DNA from: Promethearchaeota archaeon
GTDB taxonomy: Archaea; Asgardarchaeota; Lokiarchaeia; Sigynarchaeales; SOKP01
Direction: 5' to 3'
DNA: 46,880 nucleotides
Assembly (NCBI GenBank): GCA_004524515.1
Contig: SDNV01000006.1
Location: forward strand, 1 to 46,880
Part shown: positions 8,125-17,735 of the stretch, piece after piece
Position numbering within the stretch: position 1 is the first letter of the stretch
Layout: each line of letters starts with the position of its first letter
The notes under the pieces: model-generated
Seen by the model: only the letters and a program-made list of their open reading frames with translations
What the model was told of the DNA's origin: nothing
Database searches by the model: none
Made by a program: the position numbers and the translations under genes

Positions 8125-9234
8125 ATGTCGGAAAAAATGTGGCAAAAAGTGGCTAAAATACTGGTTAGAGCCAGTGGAAATCCTCTATTCCAAGCCAACG
8201 ATACTATGATTGAGCTATTGAAAACGCTACTAAATGAGGATCAAGCAGCATTCCTCTTAAATTTTAGAAATCCCGTCTTAACCTTTGCTCAATTAAAAGA
8301 AAAAACCGGGATGGAAAATGCAGATCTAAGCGAAATGCTCAATTCCTTATTGGATGAAGGATTCATTATAGATTTGCCTCATGAAGTTTCTGGTATTATG
8401 GAATATCATCTATTAGCACCCATCCCTGATACATTTGAATACTCTTTAGTTAAAAAAGGTACTATTGAAAAAAGGAAGAAACTCGCGAAACTTTATGATA
8501 AAATGTTTGAAGAGGCAAGTGAGGTAACCCAAAAAAATTATGAAACAATTATTCCTGTATTCGAAAAGGAAATGCCCGCTTATACGAGGATATTACCAAT
8601 TGATAAGGATTTTGTTATTCCAAAAGAAGAAACAATACCTTTTTATGAAGCCGCTAAAATTATTGACCAAAATGATATAATCTCATTATCCCAATGTCCC
8701 TGTAAATTTGAAAAGGAACTTTTAGGGGATCCCTGTAAAATGACAACAAATCAATTTAGATGTTTACATCTAGGGCATATAGGCCGTTATTTTATTGAGC
8801 ATGGTTTTGGTAAGCCCATATCCAAAGAAGAGGCGAAAAAAGTCTTATTAGACGCAGAAAAGGATGGATTGGTTCATAAAACCTTTCATTATGATTTTGA
8901 TCTTGATAAGGATGAAAATGCGATCTGTAATTGCTGCAAATGTTGTTGTATTATCTTTCAAAGCTATTATCGTGGCATCATGCCTTTCCATACTAAAACA
9001 TCATTTATCGCAGAACTAGATGTGAAAAAGTGCAAAGGTTGTGGAATTTGTGTCGAAAAATGCCCAATTGAAGCCATAACTTTAGTAGATGGAAAATCTC
9101 ATATTGATGAAAGTAAATGCATAGGTTGCGGAGTTTGCGTACAGCTATGTCCAGAGAAAGCTAGAACATTACTAAAGACGAAACTTAGAACGGTATTTAT
9201 CCCGGTACCTAAAGTCGATGTTTCAAATTCTTAA
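8125..9234 (+). CDS. Iron-sulfur protein with N-terminal winged helix
   Basis: A 369-residue protein. The N-terminal part (about 30-90) looks like a winged helix ([31 protein letters not shown]). The C-terminal part is rich in cysteine: CPC near 191 with C204, CNCCKCCC at 268-275, and two ferredoxin motifs, [12 protein letters not shown] at 303-314 and [12 protein letters not shown] at 332-343, each able to hold a [4Fe-4S] cluster. Proteins of this layout are common in anaerobic archaea and bacteria as electron-transfer partners of unknown pathways. The CNCCKCCC run suggests one further metal site. It stands alone between two toxin-antitoxin remnants. Confidence 0.8.
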   Translation: MSEKMWQKVAKILVRASGNPLFQANDTMIELLKTLLNEDQAAFLLNFRNPVLTFAQLKEKTGMENADLSEMLNSLLDEGFIIDLPHEVSGIMEYHLLAPIPDTFEYSLVKKGTIEKRKKLAKLYDKMFEEASEVTQKNYETIIPVFEKEMPAYTRILPIDKDFVIPKEETIPFYEAAKIIDQNDIISLSQCPCKFEKELLGDPCKMTTNQFRCLHLGHIGRYFIEHGFGKPISKEEAKKVLLDAEKDGLVHKTFHYDFDLDKDENAICNCCKCCCIIFQSYYRGIMPFHTKTSFIAELDVKKCKGCGICVEKCPIEAITLVDGKSHIDESKCIGCGVCVQLCPEKARTLLKTKLRTVFIPVPKVDVSNS

Positions 9235-9332
9235 TTTGGAATATTATTAGATATAATTAGGGAGCTTTAAACTTAAAAAAAACTTAAAATTTATTAGTTA
9301 AATTTTAATTCATAAATAGTGATATAAATAAT

Positions 9333-9518
9333 ATGCCATCTGTAAAAGATACGGTAATTGAATTTATTAAAAAATTACCCGACAATCTAACCGTGGAAGA
9401 AATTGCTTATAAATTATATATCGATGAGAGAATTAATAAGGCGCAATCGCAAATGAAAGACGGGAAATATCTAACTCATGAAGAAGCTAAAGAACGGCTA
9501 AAAAAATGGTTAATATAA
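9333..9518 (+). CDS. Antitoxin-like protein, paralogue of the 6355 gene
   Basis: A 61-residue protein, MPSVKDTVIEFIKKLPDNLT, sharing the LPD(D/N)-x-T-x-E(D/E)-x-x-Y-(R/K)-L core with the protein at 6355-6579. The charged C-terminal end (LTHEEAKERLKKWLI) is the usual toxin-binding part of small antitoxins. It overlaps the truncated toxin frame by 13 bases. Confidence 0.7.
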   Translation: MPSVKDTVIEFIKKLPDNLTVEEIAYKLYIDERINKAQSQMKDGKYLTHEEAKERLKKWLI

Positions 9519-9715
9519 GATGGTCAATAGGAGCATTGGAAGATATTGAATCTATTTCTTCATATATTTCACAAGATTATCCCGAACAAGCAAATGAGAT
9601 TGTCAGAGGGATATTTTTTGTAATTTTAAAAGTTTATATTACAATTTTGAAAAAATTAAGGTATAATAGAAAAGATTTAATTTCTTTTTCTTTTAATCAA
9701 AATATTAATTACTAA
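9506..9715 (+). pseudogene. Truncated ParE/RelE-type toxin
   Basis: The first 36 or so residues, MVNIRWSIGALEDIESISSY onward to EQANEIVRGIF, are a good ParE N-terminus (W-x2-x-A-x2-D(L/I)-x2-I-x2-Y(I/L)). After that the translation turns into low-complexity I/K/N-rich sequence unlike the family, and the conserved middle and C-terminal strands are absent. A deletion or replacement of the 3' part is likely. The remaining 69-residue frame cannot form the toxin fold. Confidence 0.68.
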
Positions 9716-9750
9716 AAAGGTTAAAATAATCATTTAGGGTTGAGTGATAA

Positions 9751-11142
9751 ATGCAAATTTATAAGGAAAAATGGAAGCCAGAGATGTTTCCAGTTGAGAG
9801 TGAAGTAATTAAAGAAGCATGTCGATTTTTATCGGAATTAATTAAAATTCAGACAATTAATCCCCCTGGAAACGAAACCTCTGCGGCAGAGTATTGTAAA
9901 ACGTTATTATTAAAAGAAGGTTTCGGAAATATTGACATTATAGAGTCTGCTGAAGGGAGGGGTAATGTTATTTGTAGATGGAAAGGAACAGATCCTAACG
10001 CAAAAAAGCTATTATTACTTGCGCATTTAGATGTAGTCCCTGCGGATCCTTTAAATTGGGAAAAAGATCCCTTTTCAGGGGAAATTGAGGGTGATTATGT
10101 GTGGGGTCGTGGTGCATTGGATTGTAAAGGTTTATTAGTTGCCGAGGCAATGGCTTGCTTTTTATTGAAACGAGAAGGATTTCAGCCAAAAGGAGATATA
10201 ATTATGGCTTTTACAGCTGATGAGGAGAGAGGAGGTGTAATGGGGGTTGGCTATTTAACTGAACATCATTGGGATAAAATTGATGTTGATTATATAGTAA
10301 ATGAGGGCGGGGGATTTTTGTTACCATTTAGTAAAAACCCTAAAGATTATGTTGTCCAAACGGGTGAAAAAGGAGTTTTTAGAACTATTATAAGGGTTAA
10401 AGGAAAGGGAGGCCATGGTTCTATGCCGGTAAAGAAATCAGAAAACGCAGTCTATAAAATTTCAAAGATCACTCAAAAATTAATCGAATATAAGTATCCT
10501 ATAGAATTTACAAAGCCAGTTTTAGAAATGCTTGAAAAAATTACTCTGCCATGGCTTTTTAAGAAAATATTGAGTTCAAAACGTATTATACGATCCGGAT
10601 TGAAATTAGCTGATAAATTAACTGGAGAAGACCTTTCGACTATTATTCTTCCTTTAGTAATGGATGTACTTAATCCTACGCAATTAAAAGGTAGTGAAAA
10701 AGTAAATATAATTCCGCAATACGCAGAAATGAGTTTTGATTGTCGTCTTTTACCTGGACATGACAGAAAAACCATTACTAAATATTTAAGGAAAGCATTA
10801 GGCAAAAAATTATTCAAAGAAATTGAAATTATTCCAGTAGAACCCTCTCAATTTGCCACAGAAAATACTATGGAAAATCCGTTCTGGGATCAAATTGAAA
10901 ACTTAATGAAAATAATGCATGAAGGTGCAATTTTGGTTCCTTTTCTCAGTCAAGGCTCAACCGATTCAAAATTTTTCAGGAAAAAAGGAAGATACGCTTT
11001 AGGATTTTCTCCAATGAGAATCGATCCTAATATGTCCATAAGTGAGATGACGGAGATGGCCCATGGTAAAAATGAGAGAATGTATATTCCAAATTTGTCT
11101 TATATGATTGAATTTTTCTATAGGTTGGTAAGAGAATTTTAA
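9751..11142 (+). CDS. M20-family metallopeptidase (ArgE/DapE/CPG2-like)
   Basis: A 463-residue zinc-dependent amidohydrolase. The family's ligands are in place: His92 and Asp94 in LLLLAHLDVVP, Asp124 in WGRGALDCKG, the catalytic Glu158-Glu159 in TADEERGG, and the later NEGGG segment. A dimerisation-domain strand GKGGHGSMP follows near residue 220. Family members cleave dipeptides or acylated amino acids in the cytoplasm; the substrate cannot be told from sequence. No signal peptide is seen. It stands alone and ends convergently with the next gene. Confidence 0.92.
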   Translation: MQIYKEKWKPEMFPVESEVIKEACRFLSELIKIQTINPPGNETSAAEYCKTLLLKEGFGNIDIIESAEGRGNVICRWKGTDPNAKKLLLLAHLDVVPADPLNWEKDPFSGEIEGDYVWGRGALDCKGLLVAEAMACFLLKREGFQPKGDIIMAFTADEERGGVMGVGYLTEHHWDKIDVDYIVNEGGGFLLPFSKNPKDYVVQTGEKGVFRTIIRVKGKGGHGSMPVKKSENAVYKISKITQKLIEYKYPIEFTKPVLEMLEKITLPWLFKKILSSKRIIRSGLKLADKLTGEDLSTIILPLVMDVLNPTQLKGSEKVNIIPQYAEMSFDCRLLPGHDRKTITKYLRKALGKKLFKEIEIIPVEPSQFATENTMENPFWDQIENLMKIMHEGAILVPFLSQGSTDSKFFRKKGRYALGFSPMRIDPNMSISEMTEMAHGKNERMYIPNLSYMIEFFYRLVREF

Positions 11143-11181
11143 TAATTATAAGAAAAATAAGAAAAAAAATAAAATAAAATT

Positions 11182-11246
11182 AAGCATTAAAACTTAAGCG
11201 TAAAATTAAAGATGTAGAGATTTTAATGCTTCCTCAATTTATTGAG
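11182..11246. terminator. Hairpins between convergent genes
   Basis: AAGCATTAAAA at 11182-11192 is perfectly inverted as TTTTAATGCTT at 11221-11231, and a smaller CTCAAT-TT-ATTGAG hairpin follows at 11233-11246. They lie between the convergent stops at 11142 and 11278, where a transcript end is expected on both strands. The assignment as terminator is inference from position and symmetry. Confidence 0.4.
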
Positions 11247-11277
11247 AAAATAATGAATAAAAAATAAGGTATTTTGA

Positions 11278-12054
11278 TTATTTATTTTGATTAGCTTCTG
11301 GTCTGATATAACCCAGATATGCACAAATAATTCCAATTATCGCAAACGCCCAAGCCAAATAATAAAAGAGAGTAAACCCCGGAATGTTAAAGATTAGTAT
11401 AAAAATTCGGTCAATTAGGAAATTTAAAAAAATTAACATATAACATATTGCCATTAATGCTAGAGAAAGAAACGCTTTTTTATATATCGATTCTTTCACT
11501 CCTTTATAAGCTTCTAGTGAACGATACAGGAAAGGTATATATATCATGGACATAAAAATTAATGTTAAAAGGAACGCAATCGCATCAAGAAGTACTGCTA
11601 AAAAGCCATGTTTTGGTTCATATATTACTAAATCATAAAACGCGGTAAAACCACCAAAAACGGTTACAAGATACTTTTGAAGCTTGTTAAAATCCTTATG
11701 AAATATCTTGATTTTAAAAATGTAGGATAAATAAATTGCTATACAAACCAAAAACTCGCTCACTCTAAAACTTAAAATTCTGAAAAAGATCCATCCTAAG
11801 GGAGAATAAGGTTCAATGACTAAATCTAATCTCAATACTACAAAAATTTTAGAGAGCAATGAGAAGAAAATCGCAATCGCATAAAACGTAAAGATAAATA
11901 ATAAATATCGGGTTAATTTATGTTTTTTCTCCATATATTTCAATCCGATTAGGAATAAAAGAATTAAAGCAATACCCATAACAAAGGACTCATAAATCAT
12001 TCCGATGAAAAATAGATTTCTTTCTTCTTCTCCACTTATTTGAAATAGTAGCAT
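11278..12054 (-). CDS. Seven-helix membrane protein of unknown function
   Basis: A 258-residue integral membrane protein with about seven hydrophobic segments and a short polar N-terminus. Charged loops such as MEKKHKLTRY and KDFNKLQKY separate the helices. No transporter or receptor motif was recognised. It is followed on the same strand by nothing close; the methyltransferase gene lies about 30 bases upstream, so the two may be co-transcribed. Confidence 0.72.
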   Translation of the reverse strand: MLLFQISGEEERNLFFIGMIYESFVMGIALILLFLIGLKYMEKKHKLTRYLLFIFTFYAIAIFFSLLSKIFVVLRLDLVIEPYSPLGWIFFRILSFRVSEFLVCIAIYLSYIFKIKIFHKDFNKLQKYLVTVFGGFTAFYDLVIYEPKHGFLAVLLDAIAFLLTLIFMSMIYIPFLYRSLEAYKGVKESIYKKAFLSLALMAICYMLIFLNFLIDRIFILIFNIPGFTLFYYLAWAFAIIGIICAYLGYIRPEANQNK

Positions 12055-12086
12055 ATAATTTATTAAAAAGAAATACCATTTAATCC

Positions 12087-12758
12087 TTACACTTTTTTTA
12101 GAATGTAAAAAATAGAACGAAAACGCTGTGGAGTCTTCTTATATGCACTAATTTCATCTTGAAAGCTCTTAATTCCTTCCAAAAAGGTAGAATTATCATT
12201 ATATTTTACTCTTAGTTCTTTGATTCTTTTTTCTAATGGACTATAGTATTCCTCCCACCAGGCGTCCTCTGGTAATTCAAAATATTCTACAAGCTGGTAA
12301 CCAAGTTTAGGGATGCTACTAAGCTTATTCTCCTTTCCTGCTAAATCATCATGAAGTACCATGAAACCATTTCTTTTAAGCACTCGACCCCATACTTTTA
12401 ACCCCTTTTTAAATCCTATAGGGGCTATGGCTCCTTCGGCCCAGATAATATCAAAACTTTCATCTGAAAAATTTAATTCAAACATAGAGCATTCAATTCC
12501 TTTGACTCTGTTAGCTAGACCTATTTTTTCGGCTTTTTTATTCAAATTTCCTAAGGCAGGCTGATCTATATCTACACCAATTACTTCACCATCACTTAAT
12601 CTTGCTAATTCCATCGTGGGGATACCACTACCGCACCCTATATCAAGAATACGTGGTTTCTCTATCCTAGGGAGAATTCCAAAAGCTTTTCTTGTATATT
12701 TTAGGAATCCAGATCTTAATTGTTCATAATTTATTTCTTTCATTAAATCAAATACCAT
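12087..12758 (-). CDS. SAM-dependent methyltransferase, class I
   Basis: A Rossmann-fold methyltransferase of 223 residues. Motif I is RILDIGCGSGIPTMELARL (about 36-54), the acidic end of strand 2 is GEVIGVDID, and motif IV is DIIWAEGAI, followed by GFMVLHDDLAG. The substrate is unknown; the family includes small-molecule and lipid methylases. I place the start at the ATG at 12758; an upstream in-frame TTG at 12776 would add six residues and sits on the possible ribosome binding site. Confidence 0.88.
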   Translation of the reverse strand: MVFDLMKEINYEQLRSGFLKYTRKAFGILPRIEKPRILDIGCGSGIPTMELARLSDGEVIGVDIDQPALGNLNKKAEKIGLANRVKGIECSMFELNFSDESFDIIWAEGAIAPIGFKKGLKVWGRVLKRNGFMVLHDDLAGKENKLSSIPKLGYQLVEYFELPEDAWWEEYYSPLEKRIKELRVKYNDNSTFLEGIKSFQDEISAYKKTPQRFRSIFYILKKV

Positions 12759-12933
12759 GGTATGGAAAGACCTCAATTATATGAATATCTTAAATTTAAC
12801 GCAAGATATCATTTTAGAATTTTTTTAATTAATTAAAACGGATGATCAGTTAGAGAATGTGTGATTATTCCTAAAAATTGAAATTATTATATTTATTTAT
12901 AAATTTCTTAAAATATTTAAAATAAAAATAAAT

Positions 12934-14688
12934 TTAGTTTCGGATTTTTGGTTTACTTAGGATGAAGCCACAATTCGGACAGATTTTGTGTAAACGATAT
13001 TCTTGCATACTACTGAAAAAACTAGCTCCAAGTATACCAGAGGGTAAAGTAAATAAAGCTACTCCTACAAAGGCGAAGCAGACAGTCATGAAACGACCGA
13101 GTGTGGTCACGGGATAAATATCTCCAAATCCGGTTGTAGTAAAAGTGACAATGCCAAACCATAATGTTGCGGGTATACTTGAAAATTTATCAGGTTGAGC
13201 GCTATTTTCCACATAATAAATTGTTGTAGAACTGAAAATAAGAAATATAATACATATAAAAATGGTTCCTAAGAATTCTCTTTTGGTATCTTTAAATATC
13301 AATCCTGATACACTAAAGACATCAATAAAATGTCCGATTTTAAACACGACAAATAATAATGGGATTAAGAAATACTGTCGACTTGCAGGTACTAATTGTC
13401 CAGGAATTAACATAAGATATAAAGCAACTATAACGATAAGATCTACTATTGCCAGAGGGCTTCTCGCATATTTTAATCTTCCTTCAGTTGAATCTTCATA
13501 TTTATCTTGTTCTGAACCAGAAGAACTCCACATTCGTAAATAGTATTCAATACTGAATACGATAATTGAAAAAATATACACAGAATTTAATGTGGGTCGA
13601 AGTTCTTGGGATAATGTTGGATTAGTCTCCACCATTATTGCCAGGACATTTAAAGTAATAAATGTCATGAAAAAAATAAATATAATTACTTGTCCAAATG
13701 TTCTGGGAAACCGAAACGTTATTATAGTATAAAAATTACGTAATTTTTGTTGACGGGGAGTCATTTCGGGAGTTTGCTTAGCTTTCTGCGCTTCCATAAC
13801 TATCTTCATTATTTTAGAAGGTCTACCTCTTCTCTTTTTATTGAGATCTCTTAAAAAAGCCCCTTTAGGAACCATTTCATTACAGTTTGGACACACATCA
13901 TAGTGCGGATTTCTCTCTTGAATTTCATCAATAAAGCCTGAGCCAATAACGCTAACAGGTAACAAGAATAATGTGATTCCTAAGACCGAAACGACTGCGG
14001 AAGTAATCTTTCCTAAAGGAGTAACAGGAACCATTTCACCATAGCCGATTGTAAAGAGATTTATCGCGGTAAACCACATAGAACTGAATAAATTTGTAAA
14101 CTTGTCAGGTTGAGCATCATGTTCCGCGATATACATAACTATTGCCCCGAAAAACATTAACAATAACGACAACATTAACGTAATTAATAATTCCTCTTTT
14201 TTTCTTTTAACAACAGACCAAATAATTTCAAAGGATTCTGAATATCGGATTAATTTAAGAAACACGATTAGTCGATATAACCCGGCAATTCTCAATGCTT
14301 CGTTATCAAATGGAAGAACTATAATTAATGTAAATAAAACAGCTGTGGCAAGATCAATTAAACCCAGAAAATTTATTGCGTATAAAAATGATGGCGATTT
14401 ATTATTTTCGTATTGTGGGTTATCATAGCTGCTCCAAAATCGTAATACATATTCTAAAATAAAAATTGTAGCACAAATAAATTCAATTATTTTAAAAATA
14501 AGAAAAAATCGGGATTTCAAATTCACATCGGTTTCTAATATCACCACCAAACCCCCTATTACCGATGATAATATTAGTAAAAGAGCTAAAAAACTCGTCA
14601 AAAATGTTTTGGAATGAGGATAATTCAGAGCATCAAATATTCTCTGTTTTAAAACAGACCTACCAGTATTATCGTTCTTTTTTGCCAT
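12934..14688 (-). CDS. Tandem two-repeat voltage-gated-type K+ channel
   Basis: A 584-residue protein with two complete 6-helix channel units. Unit I (about 25-260) has the S2/S3-region motif FILEYVLRFWSS, a modest S4 with R133, R139, K145 and R148, and pore WFTAINLFTIGYGEMVPVT with selectivity filter TIGYG at 213-217. Unit II (about 325-560) has FSIEYYLRMWSS, an S4 almost free of charge (R437, K450), and filter TTGFG at 518-522. Each pore is followed by a short cytosolic piece with one CPNC (266-269 and 570-573). The linker after unit I carries KKRRGRPSK, an AT-hook-like basic patch. Two copies would give a four-unit pore. K+ channel character is certain; gating is inferred. Confidence 0.92.
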   Translation of the reverse strand: MAKKNDNTGRSVLKQRIFDALNYPHSKTFLTSFLALLLILSSVIGGLVVILETDVNLKSRFFLIFKIIEFICATIFILEYVLRFWSSYDNPQYENNKSPSFLYAINFLGLIDLATAVLFTLIIVLPFDNEALRIAGLYRLIVFLKLIRYSESFEIIWSVVKRKKEELLITLMLSLLLMFFGAIVMYIAEHDAQPDKFTNLFSSMWFTAINLFTIGYGEMVPVTPLGKITSAVVSVLGITLFLLPVSVIGSGFIDEIQERNPHYDVCPNCNEMVPKGAFLRDLNKKRRGRPSKIMKIVMEAQKAKQTPEMTPRQQKLRNFYTIITFRFPRTFGQVIIFIFFMTFITLNVLAIMVETNPTLSQELRPTLNSVYIFSIIVFSIEYYLRMWSSSGSEQDKYEDSTEGRLKYARSPLAIVDLIVIVALYLMLIPGQLVPASRQYFLIPLLFVVFKIGHFIDVFSVSGLIFKDTKREFLGTIFICIIFLIFSSTTIYYVENSAQPDKFSSIPATLWFGIVTFTTTGFGDIYPVTTLGRFMTVCFAFVGVALFTLPSGILGASFFSSMQEYRLHKICPNCGFILSKPKIRN

Positions 14689-14920
14689 AATTTAACCATT
14701 ATATTTTATTTTTTTGCATCAGCAACAATTATAAAAACCTAATTAAAATTATCTCTTTTTAAATTTTTGAAAACAAAAAGATAAAACTCCCCCTTTTTTT
14801 ACTTCAAATATACAATAAATTTGGGTATATTAGGTTTAATGTTAAATTTTATAGCCTTCACGGCAAATTTATTTATGCCAATAAAATATGGTAAAATGGC
14901 AAAAAAAAATTTAAAAATGT

Positions 14921-16156
14921 TTATGCTTGTTCTAATAGTGAGGCGATATAATCCCATTTCTTATTGATCTTATCTGCTGTACGCAATCGATTAAAAATCT
15001 TGTATTCAAATGCCCCAATTAAGCTATAATATTTTCTAACTTGTTTATAAACCTCAAACTCTTCAAATTTTCTTTTAAATTCGGCAATATTTTCAAATAG
15101 CTTTTTATTAATCTCTGTAATTTCCTTATTTGCAATTTTAAGATTTTTTAATTCCGATGATAATATATTTACCCAGAAGTTTGCCATTTCCATTGCATAT
15201 AATAGCCCAGATGAGCCAAAAGGATTAACAAAAGCAGCACTATCGCCAATAAGGATCATACCAGTAATAGGGACATAATTTTCGACCATTTTGGCATTAG
15301 GAAGCCATGTCAATTCTTCATAGTCAATTTTGGCTCCTTTAAAAAATACACTAAATCCAGGATATGTTTTTTTAATCTCTTCCCAAATTATCATGATCTC
15401 ATCATTACTGGGGATCTTTACTGTTTTCATAGTACGAGCTTGTGCCATACGTAGCATTAAGCCAACTTCTGCCCTCTTATTTCCGAGTGGAAACACATAT
15501 GCGACACATTGAGGAAACTCTGGCGAAAAATCCAAATCTCCATTTCCAATAAAATAAAATTGAAGATCCGGAGTATTCTTGATATCAATATTCGCTTCAC
15601 TAATCAAACATTTCACAATTGGACATATGATCTCCTTATCATAAGGAATGCCGTAATGCCTCCCAAGAACTGCTGAGTAACCACTACAATCTAAAATTAT
15701 ATTTCCTAATATTTCTTGAATTTCGCCCCGCTCATCTCTATATTTGACTCCAATGCAAGTCTTTTCTTTCTCAATTGGTTCTAAAACTTCACTTTTTAAC
15801 GCGATTTTTATACCTAAATCTCGGGCAACTTCTACAAATCTATCGATAAATTCTCGCCATTCAAAAAAATAATGATCATATGTCCGGTAAGTTGTAAATT
15901 TCTGCTGATCCCCTGGAGAATGCCATACTCTTCCTCCATTTGATTTTAAACCGATTGATGGTAAATATCCTTTCCCTAAAATATCATCTACGATTTTTGT
16001 ATGTGCCATTCCTTCTCCTCGAGGCTTAGGTCCTGCAATTTCTCCTTTTTCCAAAATAATAGCACTAAACCCATTTCTCGCGGCTACTATCCCCGCAGTA
16101 AATCCAGCAGGACCGGCCCCTACAATTACAAAGTTATAAAATTCGGAATTAGACAT
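14921..16156 (-). CDS. Geranylgeranyl-reductase-family flavoprotein
   Basis: A 411-residue FAD protein. The dinucleotide-binding motif VIVGAGPAGFTAG sits at 10-22, the family motif PKPRGEGM at 43-50, and the second FAD motif LIGDSAAFVNPFGSSGLLYA near 310-330. The family saturates the isoprenoid chains of archaeal membrane lipids (or menaquinone side chains) in the cytoplasm at the membrane face. Several paralogues usually exist in Asgard genomes, so exact substrate is open. No close partner gene. Confidence 0.87.
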   Translation of the reverse strand: MSNSEFYNFVIVGAGPAGFTAGIVAARNGFSAIILEKGEIAGPKPRGEGMAHTKIVDDILGKGYLPSIGLKSNGGRVWHSPGDQQKFTTYRTYDHYFFEWREFIDRFVEVARDLGIKIALKSEVLEPIEKEKTCIGVKYRDERGEIQEILGNIILDCSGYSAVLGRHYGIPYDKEIICPIVKCLISEANIDIKNTPDLQFYFIGNGDLDFSPEFPQCVAYVFPLGNKRAEVGLMLRMAQARTMKTVKIPSNDEIMIIWEEIKKTYPGFSVFFKGAKIDYEELTWLPNAKMVENYVPITGMILIGDSAAFVNPFGSSGLLYAMEMANFWVNILSSELKNLKIANKEITEINKKLFENIAEFKRKFEEFEVYKQVRKYYSLIGAFEYKIFNRLRTADKINKKWDYIASLLEQA

Positions 16157-16356
16157 AGTTCAAAAATAAGGAACTAAATAAATTAAATTTTATTTAATCA
16201 ACTTGATAAATAATTAATAGATATATGATAAAAGAAAAAAAGTTCTTGGAGATTACTCAACAAAGTATCTGCTGAGGATGATATAAGGTGGCGTGTTAAA
16301 TAGAATCCCTCATAGTTCAGATTATATGATATCCTTTAAAATTTCATTTTAATTCT

Positions 16357-17481
16357 CTAATTAATCTCGTTTAGCTTCTTTCGATCTAGATATGATTTTC
16401 GGAGATATTCAGGAAATGCAGTAGTAAGCTGAATAATTGATTTTAACACCACATATCGTTCACTATTATAGGTGAGCTCTTCAATTACATCTCTTTCTTT
16501 TAAAAATTCAATGGTCTCGATTAAATTTTCTAATGTCGATTGAGAGACTAATTTTGGTAATTTGTCCCTCTGAATTAATCCTTCTTTCAACTTTGAAATA
16601 AGATTATACATTTTTGGATTCGCTATGATCTGAAATAAGAGTTTCCCATCTTCTGCTAATTCTCTTTCAGTTTTGGTCTCATAATAATTAAAATACTCCT
16701 GTACTTCAGGAAGCAATAAATCTATTAACTCTGGTTTCTCATCAAAGTATTGGATCACACTATCTGGAGGAATCCTCTCAATTAAAACCTCCTTTAATAA
16801 AATGATATATTTTTCAACTCGACCGATCTGATTTATGAAAACAAATTGTTCATCCAGTAAGCGATTTATTATCTTATTAAAATCTTCATCAGGAAATCGA
16901 TTATAAAACCAAAGTTCTAATTCTTCTACAGTAAAGGGACCTTTTGCTAATTCTTGAAGAGTATCATGAATATGTTTTTTACTCAATAATTCTGCCATTT
17001 TTTCTTCTTCAGTTTTCTCTCTTGTGTTTTCCAAAACTGCCCAGTATAATTCCTTTACCCATAATTTTACCAGAGTGAAATTATTTAAAATCATTTCTTT
17101 CAGATCATCATTATATCGGCTTAATTCATCTCTGTAAAACGCGGTATATACCTCTCGATCCGATTGTAGATTTCTAGAATATTCTTTGAGTAAGAATGAT
17201 ACGCTCTGTTCAATGTGATGCGTTGTTTGATGTTCAAAAATAACCGATACCATTAGCATTTCATTTGACCCGCGTGCGATATTCGAATGAATTTCAAAAT
17301 AGTAATTTAAGGAAGTAAAATCTTCATAAGAACTAATGAAAAAACTTTCATTAAGCGGTTGGTCCATCACATTAATGAGTACTGACGTAATTTCCTTGCG
17401 AACTGAATTTTTGGGATAGGAATAGAATACTGAAGGCCCTATTTTTCGATGAAAATATAATAGCATTACAATAGGAATCAC
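16357..17481 (-). CDS. Longin-like domain protein with winged helices
   Basis: A 374-residue protein. The N-terminal ~110 residues begin with MLLYFHRKIGPSVFYSYPKN, the (I/V)GPxVFxSYP start I associate with Asgard longin/roadblock-like domains. The rest is helical with winged-helix-like stretches (FTVEELELWFYNRFPDEDFN then NRLLDEQFVF; later ENLIETIEFLKERDVIEEL). The pairing of a longin-like sensor with winged helices suggests a small-GTPase-linked or ligand-linked regulator; this is inference. The GTG start at 17481 has GAGG upstream; an ATG at 17466 is an alternative. Confidence 0.65.
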   Translation of the reverse strand: MIPIVMLLYFHRKIGPSVFYSYPKNSVRKEITSVLINVMDQPLNESFFISSYEDFTSLNYYFEIHSNIARGSNEMLMVSVIFEHQTTHHIEQSVSFLLKEYSRNLQSDREVYTAFYRDELSRYNDDLKEMILNNFTLVKLWVKELYWAVLENTREKTEEEKMAELLSKKHIHDTLQELAKGPFTVEELELWFYNRFPDEDFNKIINRLLDEQFVFINQIGRVEKYIILLKEVLIERIPPDSVIQYFDEKPELIDLLLPEVQEYFNYYETKTERELAEDGKLLFQIIANPKMYNLISKLKEGLIQRDKLPKLVSQSTLENLIETIEFLKERDVIEELTYNSERYVVLKSIIQLTTAFPEYLRKSYLDRKKLNEIN

Positions 17482-17735
17482 ATTTATCTTCCTCTTACAA
17501 TATCATACAAGATCAAGTTTAAAAATCTATTTTACAACAATGGAATCTATTTTATTGTTCTAAAAAGATGTGTTATATTTAATTATAATTAAAATTATTT
17601 CATTCAATTTTTATCAAGAAATAAACAATTTGCAAAACATGCAAAATCATAATCATTAAACCTATCACGTCCTCAAGTTTAAAACGTTTTATAAATTCTA
17701 ATGCTAAAATAGAAAATCAACTAAAGTAAGTTTAC

